Source of the DNA: Polyangiaceae bacterium
GTDB taxonomy: Bacteria; Myxococcota_A; Polyangia; Polyangiales; Polyangiaceae
Direction: 5' to 3'
DNA length: 64,000 bases
NCBI GenBank assembly: GCA_015075635.1
Contig: JABTUA010000002.1
Coordinates: 248,001-312,000 of the forward strand
Of this stretch, positions 25,725 through 33,869 are shown piece after piece; positions within the stretch are counted from its first letter, which is position 1; each line of letters begins with the position of its first letter. The notes beneath the pieces are model-generated. The model made no database searches. It worked only from the letters and a program-made list of their open reading frames with translations, and was not told the origin of the DNA. The translations under genes and the position numbers were made by a program.

Positions 25725-25889
25725 TCAGGAGCCCGAGCGCAGATTCTTCTGAGCTTCTCCGTAGACGACGTCGACGTCGATCTCGCAGCCGATGGCTGCG
25801 AGCTTGGCCGCTTGGTCACCGCGATATTCGCACGATGTCCACGCGCCCCCGTCCTCTCTGGACCGAACTTCGATCAATCGTTCGTCCAT
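25725..25889 (-). CDS. Possible small orphan gene beside the toxin-antitoxin pair
   Basis: A 54-residue frame starting DERLIEVRSREDGGAWTSCE and ending NLRSGS. Its amino-acid mix (Glu, Ile, Asp, Tyr, few Arg/Ala runs) looks more like protein than the other frames here. The frame stays open upstream across the antitoxin start (LAQHILGDIIEDVN), so it may be the tail of a broken gene or use an unusual start. Function unknown. Confidence 0.3.
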   Translation of the reverse strand: MDERLIEVRSREDGGAWTSCEYRGDQAAKLAAIGCEIDVDVVYGEAQKNLRSGS

Positions 25890-25943
25890 CAGGATGCGGT
25901 TGACATCCTCGATGATGTCCCCAAGAATGTGTTGAGCTAGGTC

Positions 25944-26180
25944 ATGGAGCGCCTGAACCTGAACGTCCCGGCGGAGACGCGCGCCGCGCTGAAGAAGCTC
26001 GCGGCGAACGCGAAGCTGAAGGAGGCCGAACTGGCGCGCGAGCTGCTCGTGAAGGCGGTCGAGCAGGCGGAGCGGGACGAGTTCTTCCGCGCCATGGACC
26101 AGAACATGACGCCTGCCGCACGGCGCCGGCTCGCCGCGCTCGCTCGCGCAGTCGAGAAGGCTCGTGGCGGCTCGCGGTGA
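25944..26180 (+). CDS. Antitoxin-like DNA-binding protein
   Basis: A 78-residue protein. The N-terminus LNLNVPAETRAALKKLA matches a ribbon-helix-helix strand and first helix, followed by a second helix (EAELARELLVKAVEQA). The C-terminal half is charged and probably disordered until it binds the toxin. It lies just upstream of, and overlaps by 17 bases, a MazF/PemK-like toxin, the standard antitoxin-first order. It is expected to neutralise the toxin and repress the operon. Confidence 0.7.
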   Translation: MERLNLNVPAETRAALKKLAANAKLKEAELARELLVKAVEQAERDEFFRAMDQNMTPAARRRLAALARAVEKARGGSR

Positions 26181-26508
26181 CGTCCTGGCTCTTCGGCGCG
26201 GGATCGGGTTTCTGCCCGGGGAGCGTCTGGAAGCCTTCGTCGTGGTGCAGTCGGATCGGCTCTCGCACTCGCTCGAGACGGTGATTGTCGTCCCGCTCGA
26301 TCGATCCGTTCCCGAGTACGCTGGCATTCCAGGGGTCGTTCCCCTCGCACCGACCGAGCCGGGGGATTGGAAGACGAAGGTGGCCGTGGTGCCCCATCTC
26401 ACGAGCCTGCCGCTCGAGCGGTTTGCGCCCGAGAGGATCGGACGCTTGCGGCCGGGAACCCTCGCGCGGATGGGCCGCGTCATTCGGCTGGCGATGGACC
26501 TCGAGTAG
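26164..26508 (+). CDS. MazF/PemK-like toxin (probable endoribonuclease)
   Basis: A 114-residue protein from a GTG start inside the antitoxin gene. The N-terminal pattern GDVLALRRG, then EAFVVVQSDRLSHSLETVIVVPLD, follows the MazF/PemK/CcdB barrel: strand GDV, loop, VVVQS, then TVIVVPL. The C-terminal LERFAPERIGRLRPGTLARM is the usual final helix region. Family members cut mRNA at short motifs. Here the segment before VVV has Glu-Ala where many MazFs have an Arg-Pro, so activity is not certain. It is partnered with the antitoxin at 25944. Confidence 0.7.
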   Translation: MAARGDVLALRRGIGFLPGERLEAFVVVQSDRLSHSLETVIVVPLDRSVPEYAGIPGVVPLAPTEPGDWKTKVAVVPHLTSLPLERFAPERIGRLRPGTLARMGRVIRLAMDLE

Positions 26509-26536
26509 CGCGACCGCGCTCCGGCGCCTCGCCTCG

Positions 26537-27232
26537 CTACTTGCCGCAGGCGACGTCGCAGCCGGACCGCACGGCCCACACGTTCGACATCCGGTACATC
26601 GTGGCGATCTCGGACTTGGGCCCGCCGGCGGCGTCCACCTCCTTCCGGCACGGAAAGGTCTTGGAGGCGAGATCGCAAGGCAGCGTGCCGTAGCAACCCG
26701 CCTGCGTGGCGCACTGGAAGATCGGAGCGCACGCGGGAGTCCTGGCGCAGTCCGCATCACCGGAGTCGGTCGCGCACAGGCACAGCGCGCAGGGCGAGGT
26801 CTCTCCGATTTCCTGAAGGCAGGTCTCGACCCAAGCATCCGGCTTTGGCATGCAGGCGCCATGGACGCAGGCCGGTTCGACCGGCAGCGCGCCGCAGCAC
26901 GGCGCGGTCAGCGTGCAGGCGTTCGCCCCTGCCTTCAGCGCCTCGAGCTGGGCCGAAGGAGCGCTCGAGCTCAGGTAGAGCGCCCCTCCGCAGTGCTCCT
27001 TCACCTCCCAGCAGCCATCCACCCGCGCGCAGTCCGAGCTCGCGGTGCAGGCCTTGTTCGCGTAGACGAAGCGGACCAGCTCGGTCAGGGCCGGGCACGG
27101 CGGAGGGAATTTGTCCTCGAAGCTCGACAGGTCGTCCCAGTCGGTTCGATCGGTCGTCGTCGCGCCGCAAGCGGACGCGTGCAGCAGGGCAAAAATCACG
27201 GCGCACGCGAGCCCGGCGCGCGGCGCGCTCAT
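26537..27232 (-). CDS. Cys-rich lipoprotein partner of the S8 protease
   Basis: A 231-residue predicted lipoprotein: GLACAVIFALLHASAC core with lipidated Cys about residue 22. The mature protein has about 23 cysteines in a pattern with CARVDGCWEVKEHC, CLQEIGETSPCALCLC and CARTPACAPIFQC, suggesting a compact disulfide domain. No enzyme motif is seen. The ATG (27230-27232) overlaps the stop of the upstream S8-protease-like gene by four bases, so the two are translationally coupled. It may be an inhibitor, chaperone or surface partner of the protease. Confidence 0.7.
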   Translation of the reverse strand: MSAPRAGLACAVIFALLHASACGATTTDRTDWDDLSSFEDKFPPPCPALTELVRFVYANKACTASSDCARVDGCWEVKEHCGGALYLSSSAPSAQLEALKAGANACTLTAPCCGALPVEPACVHGACMPKPDAWVETCLQEIGETSPCALCLCATDSGDADCARTPACAPIFQCATQAGCYGTLPCDLASKTFPCRKEVDAAGGPKSEIATMYRMSNVWAVRSGCDVACGK

Positions 27233-29364
27233 TCGTCCGCCTCGGCCCACGCCACTCCCCAGGTCGTCCCCGGCAGTCCGCCGTAGTTCAGGGGCACTAG
27301 CCGGATGTTGTAGGTCTTCGTCGAGCCGCTGCCGTTGGTCACGCGGAGGAACTGGTAGTTGTTGCTCGTGCTGTTCGAGGCCGCAACCAGGGTCGTCCCG
27401 TCGTAGACCATGAGCGAGAAGATGACGAACGGGTTCGCCGAGCAGACCTGAGAGGCAGTGCAGCCGTTGAACCCGCCGGGTGAGGAACACCCCGGGCTGG
27501 CAGGGCAAGTCGGCCGAGACTGAAAGAGCGCGGCTGCTCGCAGGACCTTGCCGGGCGCCACGCTGGCGTTCCACTTCTCGGAGTAGGCCGTGTACGTCGG
27601 CGTCGTCGATTCCCAGATGCTGCCGTAGTCGTGACCCTGAACCGACGCGGGGTTGTTCCCGTCGCGCTTCGAGCTGGCCCCGAGCACGCCCGCCGCGAGC
27701 GCCGCGTTCAGGAGGCCAGCCCCATCGGAGTCGTCGATGCCGTCGTGCAGGCTCAGCGGGGTGCCGTCCACGTCTTCGTCGGCAGACGCGAGCAGGCCCG
27801 GGATAACGACCTCCGGCCAGGACTTCAGCGCTGGATTGCGCTCGTGGAGAGCAGCGACGACTCCGGCCACCTGCGGGGCGGCAAAGCTCGTCCCGTTGAC
27901 CGTGTCTGTCGTGTTGAGATCTCTGCCGGCGGTGTCCACGTTCACTCCAATGGCCACGAGGTGCGGCACCTCGAAGCCGGAGCCCCCGTTGGGGTTCAGG
28001 TTACTCGAGTGCGCCGCCATGACGACGCCGTTGCGGTCAGTACCTGAGTTCTCCTGACCCGAGCCCACGGAGACGCCGTTGCGCGGGCGGCTCATCACGT
28101 TCGAGCCAGTTCCGGCGTTACCGGCGATCACGGCGATGAACGGATAGGGCGAAACCGACGCCTTGTAGTCGTACAGGCGATCCCGCGAGGACTGGAAGGA
28201 GTCGACGAGCGGGTCGAGTCCCATCTGATCGCTGCAGTTGATCACCCTCGCGCCATTGGAGGTCGACCAGTTCAGCGCGCTCGAGAACGCATCCGGTCCG
28301 TTCGTCGTGCACCCCCCGTCCGTGTTCGCAGCGATGGTGGTCGCCTCATCGGCCATGCCTTCGAACCAGAGCGAGCCGCTCGAGGCGCGCACGACCCCCA
28401 TGACCATCCGAGGGTGCCCTCCGCGGGTCCCTGCGGAGCAGTGACAGAGGCGCGCGGTGCCGAAACCCGACCACGGCGCACAGGAACCAGAGGGCCACCC
28501 CGGGAGGTTCAGGGAGCTTTCCGGGCGCTCGAACTCGAGGATCGCAACGGTCTGCCCCGTTCCGTCATGGCCGGCATAATCCAGCCAAACATCGTTCGTG
28601 GTGAAGAAGTAGTCGGTGGTGCCGGGCACCCAGGTCTCTTCGGCGGAGACGATCTCCCACACCTCGTCCGCCATGCCGGCCTGCTCCAGCGCGCTCCGGT
28701 TGCCGCGGGCCAGGATGATGGGCGGACCGAACTCCGAGAACCCCTCCGCGCTCGAGAGCAGCGTCAGGCCCGGGATGCCGGAAAGGCGCTTCAGAGCTTG
28801 CTTCGCCTGCGCGAAGGTTCTCGCTTCCCGCTTGGACTGCTCTTGCGAGTGACCGCTCATTGCGACGACCTCCTCTTTCGGGGTCTCGTCGGGCAGGTCC
28901 GGTCGAAACCAGATGTGCACGTTGACCTCGCCGGCGGGACTGGCGTCCAGCGCGGCGCGCAACCCCGGTCGAGTGCTGGCGTTGACGTTGTGGAATGCCA
29001 GCGCGTCGAGTCGTTCGAGCTCCGCGAAGTCCGCCGGCAGTCCCGTTGCCTCGTCGGTCACGGCGAAGTGCGAAGCGCCAGTCGACGAGCTGCACGTCTG
29101 GATCACGACCGCCCGGTTGATGTTCTCGAACGTGTGGCGCGTCGTCAGCACCGGCGGCCCCGCACAAGCTTCAACGACGCCGTCCTGCACGCGACCCAGG
29201 TCGAGCTCGCCCGCCTCCCCGCACGCTGCGACCGACCCGCTCAACGCAATCAACAATAGCGTACTGCGTGCTGCGTGCTGCGTGCTGCGTGCTGCGTGCT
29301 CTGCGTCGGCATTTTGTCCTCCACCCTTGGACGTCAGTTTCGCGCGGCCCTGGCACGTGGTCAA
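27229..29364 (-). CDS. S8 (subtilisin-like) protease lipoprotein with repeat in its 5' end
   Basis: The in-frame coding sequence is 711 codons if the TTG at 29362-29364 is used. The signal core LLLIALSGSVAAC is followed by a prodomain and an S8-like domain: GQTVAILEFERPE (canonical Asp position, here Glu), GGHPRMVMGVV (His), AGNAGTG (oxyanion Asn) and NGTSFAAPQVAGVVAAL (Ser). A beta-rich C-terminal domain follows (TYNIRLVPLNYGG). The TTG has no visible Shine-Dalgarno. The ATG at 29310-29312 has GGTGGAGGA in front, but five heptamer repeats leave it out of frame with the protease; three or six copies would restore the frame. The gene may therefore be in an OFF state or be weakly started. Confidence 0.75.
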   Translation of the reverse strand: MTTCQGRAKLTSKGGGQNADAEHAARSTQHAARSTLLLIALSGSVAACGEAGELDLGRVQDGVVEACAGPPVLTTRHTFENINRAVVIQTCSSSTGASHFAVTDEATGLPADFAELERLDALAFHNVNASTRPGLRAALDASPAGEVNVHIWFRPDLPDETPKEEVVAMSGHSQEQSKREARTFAQAKQALKRLSGIPGLTLLSSAEGFSEFGPPIILARGNRSALEQAGMADEVWEIVSAEETWVPGTTDYFFTTNDVWLDYAGHDGTGQTVAILEFERPESSLNLPGWPSGSCAPWSGFGTARLCHCSAGTRGGHPRMVMGVVRASSGSLWFEGMADEATTIAANTDGGCTTNGPDAFSSALNWSTSNGARVINCSDQMGLDPLVDSFQSSRDRLYDYKASVSPYPFIAVIAGNAGTGSNVMSRPRNGVSVGSGQENSGTDRNGVVMAAHSSNLNPNGGSGFEVPHLVAIGVNVDTAGRDLNTTDTVNGTSFAAPQVAGVVAALHERNPALKSWPEVVIPGLLASADEDVDGTPLSLHDGIDDSDGAGLLNAALAAGVLGASSKRDGNNPASVQGHDYGSIWESTTPTYTAYSEKWNASVAPGKVLRAAALFQSRPTCPASPGCSSPGGFNGCTASQVCSANPFVIFSLMVYDGTTLVAASNSTSNNYQFLRVTNGSGSTKTYNIRLVPLNYGGLPGTTWGVAWAEADE
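29264..29298 (+). repeat. Heptanucleotide tandem repeat, five copies
   Basis: Five perfect head-to-tail copies of CTGCGTG (minus strand CACGCAG), followed after two bases by a partial copy. It lies between the ATG at 29312 and the signal-peptide core of the S8 protease. Seven is not a multiple of three, so each gain or loss of a unit changes the reading frame. Confidence 0.95.
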
Positions 29365-29450
29365 CCCGAGAGCTCACTTCGAGCGCATCGTGGCGCGCAC
29401 CCGTTGCGCTGCACTGGACGGGAGCATCCGAGAAGCTGTGCGACCCAGGC

Positions 29451-31811
29451 TCAGAACGGCGGCAGCTCCGGGCTCGGTCCGGAGTCGTCGGCCACGCCAG
29501 CGTCTTCGACCTCGGCAGGAGGCTCGCTCGGCGCGGCGCCCGCCTGGACGGCCTCGGGATCGAGCTCGACGCCGGCGTCATCGCTCGGAGCGGCGTCCAC
29601 GCCCGCGTCCGCGGTCTCGGTCGGCGCAGTGCCTTCGAGGAAGAGCTCGTCCTTGCCGTCCGCCTGATCGGCTCGGGCGAGGAGTCCGGTCGCCGGATCG
29701 ATGCGCACCACGAGCACGCTCGCCGGGCGCGGGAAATCGGTGGCCGGCTTCTTGTCGTGGGCCGCCTTCATCAGCTCGATGAAGGCCGGCAGCGCGGTCA
29801 CTGCTCCCGACTCGCCCCAGCCGAGGGGCAGCGCGTCGTCGAAGCCCACCCAGGTCGCGCACACCAGATCCGTGGAGTAGCCGACGAACCAGGCGTCCTT
29901 CGCCTCGTTGGTGGTGCCCGTCTTGCCTGCCAGCGGGCGATTGAGCGAGAGCGCGCGCTTCGCCGTGCCCTCCTTGACCACGCTGGTGAGCAAGCTGGTG
30001 ACGAGATAAGCCTCGTCCTCGTTCATGACCCGGCGTGACGGGGGCGCGGCCGGCAGCGGCAGCTCCTTGCCGTCGGGGCCGACGATCTTGGTCACCAAGA
30101 TCGGCGCCGCGTACGTCCCTCCGCTCGCGAAGGTCGCGTAAGCGTTGGCGGCCTCCAGCGGCGTGATCTCGTAGGCGCCGAGCGCGAGGCTCGGCGTCGG
30201 CTCGAGCCGGGACTCGATGCCCGCCGCGCGCGCCCACTGCACCACGTTCTCGGCACCCACCTCGGCGAGCAAGCGCTCGGCGGCGGCGTTGTCGCTCTGC
30301 GCCAGCGCCGCGCGCACGCTGACGCTGCGAGCTTCGAGCTTGCCGTCCTTCGACGCCGGGAGCTCGAGCAGGCTGGCGGCGGTGAAGCGCTTGGAGTGGA
30401 GCGCGTAGCCGTACACGAAGGGCTTGAACGCCGAGCCCGGCTGGCGGCGCGCGCGGGTCGCGCGGTCGAGCCCTCCCGCGACGGCCTCGTGGCTGCCGAT
30501 CAGGGCGAGCACCTCGCGCGAGCGCGGGTCGATGGCGACGAGCGCTCCCTGAGGCCCCAGCTCCAGCCGCGCCGGCACGGGCTCCGAGCCCTCCGGCAGC
30601 GCGGCAACGCTCGCCCGGAGCAGCGCCCCCTCCTTCGTGAACTCGCTCGGGGGAAGGTGCTTGGGATTGAAGCGCTCCTCTCGAGCGAGCTGGATCCGGC
30701 CGACCACGCTGCCGAGCTCGACGTCGATCGTGCCCGCCTTGTCGTCGACGCGGAGGACCCGACCGACGTAGGCGTGGTGGGGCTTCGGCGTGCCCACGAA
30801 GGGCGCGCCGAACAGCCGCCGCTTGGTCGCGGTGTGCGGCGGCTCGAGCTTCTGCCTCTCCGCATGGCGCCCCAGGTTCTTGCGGACGGCCTGACGCGCC
30901 GCCGCTTGCAGCGTGGGATCGATGGTCGTCGTGACGGTGAACCCGCCGCGCCTCGCCTGCTCGCCTGCCAAGTTCTCGAGCAGCTTCGAGACGTGGGCCA
31001 CGATCTCCGGCGCCAGCTCGGACTCCCCCTCGGAGGCGGGAGCCAGGCGGACCGGCGCCGCGAGCGCCTCCGCGTGGAGCTCCGGCGTGACGAAGCCCTT
31101 GGCCAGCATCTGCGAGAGCACGTAGCGGCGGCGCTCCGTCGCCCCCGTGGCGTTCTTGCGCGGCGAGAAGCGCTCGGGCGAAGCGACCAGGCCGGCGAGC
31201 AGTGATGCCTCCGGCAGCGTGAGCTCGGAGGCCTTCTTGCCGAAATAGAAGCGAGCCGCCTCTTCGATGCCGTAGCGGCCGTGCCCCAGGTAGATGTGGT
31301 TCAGGTAGAGCGAGAAGATGTCGTCCTTGCTCAGCTGCTGCTCGAGGCGCCGAGCCAGGATGGTCTCGCGGATCTTCCGCCGGTAGGTGCGCTCGGGGTC
31401 GAGCAGCAGGTTCTTGACCACCTGTTGGGTGATCGTGCTGCCACCTTGGACCGTGCGACCCGCGCGCAGGTTCGCCGCCAGCGCGCGCAGCATGCCGAAG
31501 TAGTCGAGCCCCTTGTGCTCGTAGAAGCTCGCGTCCTCCGCCGCCAGGAACGCGAGCTTGGCGACGTCCGAGACCTCGCCGAGCTCGACGACCGTGCGGC
31601 GCTCGGTGAACAGGCTGGCCAGCGTCGAGCCGTCACGCCCGAGCACTCGCGTGACCTGCGGCGGAGCGTAGCTCGAGCGCAGCTCGGCCACGCTCGGCAG
31701 ATCCGCCTCGTGGTAGCGGATCACCGTGTAGACCGTGAGGGCGCCGGCGAGGGCGAGCACCAGAGCGCCCAGCGCCAGTCTCTTCAGCCACTTCGTGATG
31801 CGCCGGAGCAT
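29451..31811 (-). CDS. Class A penicillin-binding protein (PBP1A type)
   Basis: A 786-residue bifunctional peptidoglycan synthase. There is one N-terminal membrane helix (about 11-31). The glycosyltransferase (family 51) domain has AAEDASFYEHKGLD (catalytic Glu92), QGGSTITQQVVKNLLL and RRKIRETILA. The transpeptidase domain has SxxK at Ser460 (QPGSAFKPF), SDN at 506-508 and AGKTGTT. The two domains are separated by a beta-rich insertion (VGRVLRVDDKAGTIDVEL). The last 70 residues are an acidic Asp/Pro/Ala tail. A Hanks-type kinase gene lies 76 bases upstream on the same strand and could co-regulate it. Confidence 0.93.
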   Translation of the reverse strand: MLRRITKWLKRLALGALVLALAGALTVYTVIRYHEADLPSVAELRSSYAPPQVTRVLGRDGSTLASLFTERRTVVELGEVSDVAKLAFLAAEDASFYEHKGLDYFGMLRALAANLRAGRTVQGGSTITQQVVKNLLLDPERTYRRKIRETILARRLEQQLSKDDIFSLYLNHIYLGHGRYGIEEAARFYFGKKASELTLPEASLLAGLVASPERFSPRKNATGATERRRYVLSQMLAKGFVTPELHAEALAAPVRLAPASEGESELAPEIVAHVSKLLENLAGEQARRGGFTVTTTIDPTLQAAARQAVRKNLGRHAERQKLEPPHTATKRRLFGAPFVGTPKPHHAYVGRVLRVDDKAGTIDVELGSVVGRIQLAREERFNPKHLPPSEFTKEGALLRASVAALPEGSEPVPARLELGPQGALVAIDPRSREVLALIGSHEAVAGGLDRATRARRQPGSAFKPFVYGYALHSKRFTAASLLELPASKDGKLEARSVSVRAALAQSDNAAAERLLAEVGAENVVQWARAAGIESRLEPTPSLALGAYEITPLEAANAYATFASGGTYAAPILVTKIVGPDGKELPLPAAPPSRRVMNEDEAYLVTSLLTSVVKEGTAKRALSLNRPLAGKTGTTNEAKDAWFVGYSTDLVCATWVGFDDALPLGWGESGAVTALPAFIELMKAAHDKKPATDFPRPASVLVVRIDPATGLLARADQADGKDELFLEGTAPTETADAGVDAAPSDDAGVELDPEAVQAGAAPSEPPAEVEDAGVADDSGPSPELPPF

Positions 31812-31887
31812 GCTCGCCGTCCTTCATGCCAAGGCGCGGCCCGTACCGACAAGAAAACGCCTGCGGGTCACGCCGGCTTCCCGTCGC

Positions 31888-32985
31888 TCATTTCACGAGG
31901 AATTTCATGGCCACGACGGCGATCACCACGCCGAGGACCAGGCAGGCCGCCGCCACGCCGATCAGCAGGCCGGCCCCGGGCCCCGAGCGGGTGGGCGCGC
32001 GCAGCGTATTGGCGCTGGGATTGGCCACCGGGGGAGCCGGGGGGCTCGCCTGCGGCGAGGAAGGCAGGGGGAGCGCACGCTCCGAGCCCGGCTCGCCGAA
32101 CGCCGCCAGCGCGTGGGCGAACTCGGCCGCCGTCTGGAAGCGGTCTTCGGGCTTCTTGGCCAGCGCCTTCGCGATCACCTCGCCCAGGCCGGGCGGGAAG
32201 GTCTTGCCCGGGACGCGTTCGTTCAGCGGGATGGGTGGCTCCATCACGTGCTTCTGGATGTACTCCATCGGCGTCTTCGCGTTGAACGGCAGCTTGCCGG
32301 TCAGCACTTCGTACAGGATGGAGGCGAGAGAGTAGATGTCGCTGCGCGCGTCGAGGGTCTTTCCCTGGGCTTGCTCGGGCGACATGAACTCCGGCGTGCC
32401 GAACACCATGCCCTCCTGCGTCAGGATGATGGACCCGGGTCGCATCTGGCGCTCCGTCACCTTCGCCAAGCCGAAGTCGAGCACCTTGGGGTAGTCCTTC
32501 AGCCCGCCCTGGGAGCAGAGGAAGATGTTCTCCGGCTTGAGGTCTCGGTGAACGATCCCCATCTCGTGGGCCTCGTGGAGCGCGCCGCACACCTGGACCA
32601 GAACCGGGATGGCACGCTCGATGGCCATCGGGCCTTCCTTGCGCACGGTCTGGTTCAGGTTCCGCCCTTCGAGGAACTCCATCACGATGTAGAGCGAGCC
32701 GTCTTCCTCGAGCTCGCCGTACATGAAGACCTTCACCGTGTTCGGGTGGGTCAGCTGGCTCATGGCGCGCGCCTCGCGTCGAAAGCGCGAGGTCAGATCC
32801 TTGCGATTGGCGAGCTTCGGGTGGAGGATCTTGATGGCCACCATCCGGTTCATCGCCGGCTGCTCGGCCTTGTAGACGGACCCCATGCCGCCCGTGCCGA
32901 TCTTCTGCAGGATCCGGAACTGGCCGCCGAGAATCTCCCGGCCGATGAACGGATCCGCTGGACGCACCACGGCCGCTTCTACCAA
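31888..32985 (-). CDS. Hanks-type Ser/Thr protein kinase with C-terminal membrane helix
   Basis: A 365-residue kinase. The kinase domain is complete: Gly loop IGTGGMGSVY (29-38), Lys52, HRDLKPEN (Asp148), DFG (170-172) and the activation segment GTPEFMSPEQA. The C-terminal 65 residues are a Pro/Ser linker and one membrane helix (about 341-362), with only a few residues outside, so it lacks a large sensor domain. The start is TTG, with internal GTG alternatives at 32968-32970 and 32965-32967. The gene diverges from pgeF (47 bases apart) and precedes the class A PBP, so a role in cell-wall control is plausible but not shown. Confidence 0.9.
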   Translation of the reverse strand: MVEAAVVRPADPFIGREILGGQFRILQKIGTGGMGSVYKAEQPAMNRMVAIKILHPKLANRKDLTSRFRREARAMSQLTHPNTVKVFMYGELEEDGSLYIVMEFLEGRNLNQTVRKEGPMAIERAIPVLVQVCGALHEAHEMGIVHRDLKPENIFLCSQGGLKDYPKVLDFGLAKVTERQMRPGSIILTQEGMVFGTPEFMSPEQAQGKTLDARSDIYSLASILYEVLTGKLPFNAKTPMEYIQKHVMEPPIPLNERVPGKTFPPGLGEVIAKALAKKPEDRFQTAAEFAHALAAFGEPGSERALPLPSSPQASPPAPPVANPSANTLRAPTRSGPGAGLLIGVAAACLVLGVVIAVVAMKFLVK

Positions 32986-33032
32986 AGTTGGCTGCCCACT
33001 ACGAGGCCTCCCCCGCCGTTTCGCGATGAAGC

Positions 33033-33815
33033 ATGAATTCCGCTGAATTCCTCGAGAGCCCGCTCCTCCGCGACGCGGGGTTCGTCCACGCGTTCTTCAC
33101 GCGCAATGGCGGCGTGTCCACGGGACCCTACGCGTCGCTCAGCTTCTCGCACACCGTCGGTGACGACCCCGAGAACGTGCGCGAAAATCTGGCGCGAGCG
33201 GCGCGGGCGCTCGGGGTCGAGCCCGCACGCTTGTTCTTCCTGTCTCAGGTGCATGGGCGGGTGGCCCACGGCGTGGACGGGAGCGCGCTCCGCGACGACG
33301 TCATCCGCACCGAGGGCGATGCCCTCGTGTCCAGGGACCCGACCGTCGCCTGCGGGGTACGCTCCGCCGACTGCGTTCCGGTCCTGCTCGGTGATCGCCG
33401 GAGCGGCGCCGTGGCCGCGGTCCATGCCGGGTGGCGGGGGGTGGTGGCTGGCGCCGTGGAGAGCGCCATCGAACGGCTGTCCACCCTGGTCGAGACCCCA
33501 ACCGACTTGGTGGCCGCGATCGGCCCTCACATTTCCCTCGAGTCCTTCGAGGTCTCCGAGGAAGTCGCGTCGGAGCTCTTGGCCTGCTCCCCGGACCCTG
33601 GGGTCGTCGAGCGCCGGCCGGGCGCGCGCCCTCACGTGGATCTGCGACGCTTGGTTCGAGCCAAGCTGATCGCGCGCGGGCTCGCGCCGGCGGCCATCGA
33701 CGACGTCGCCGGCTGCACGGTGCTCGAACCGGAGCGGTTTTTCTCGTTCCGCCGCGACGGTGCGCGAAGCGGGAGGCACCTCTCGGCCATCGTCCCGCGG
33801 GTGCTGCACGGCTGA
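33033..33815 (+). CDS. pgeF: PgeF/YfiH-type multicopper oxidase-fold purine nucleoside phosphorylase
   Basis: A 260-residue protein of the PgeF (former YfiH/laccase-domain) family, linked to removal of aberrant UDP-MurNAc variants and to purine nucleoside phosphorolysis. The family metal-site motifs are visible: FLSQVHG, GVRSADCVPVLL, AVHAGWRG and GPHISLESFEV, with a C-terminal FSFRRDGARSGRHLSAI. No signal peptide is present. The start is ATG at 33033 beside ATG at 33026 out of frame. Neighbours are the kinase (divergent) and the GYF protein, not a murein operon. Confidence 0.88.
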   Translation: MNSAEFLESPLLRDAGFVHAFFTRNGGVSTGPYASLSFSHTVGDDPENVRENLARAARALGVEPARLFFLSQVHGRVAHGVDGSALRDDVIRTEGDALVSRDPTVACGVRSADCVPVLLGDRRSGAVAAVHAGWRGVVAGAVESAIERLSTLVETPTDLVAAIGPHISLESFEVSEEVASELLACSPDPGVVERRPGARPHVDLRRLVRAKLIARGLAPAAIDDVAGCTVLEPERFFSFRRDGARSGRHLSAIVPRVLHG

Positions 33816-33869
33816 GCAGTAAGCCCCGACTTTTTTCCTTATCGGCCAGCGGGTATACGCTCGGCTTCC
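33816..33869 (+). promoter_or_regulatory. Short gap with T-tract and TATACG element
   Basis: Six Ts (33831-33836) follow a weak CTGC/GCAG stem near the pgeF stop, and TATACG lies at 33854-33859, eleven bases before the next ATG. This could be an end signal for pgeF and a promoter for the GYF gene, but neither is strong. Confidence 0.25.
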
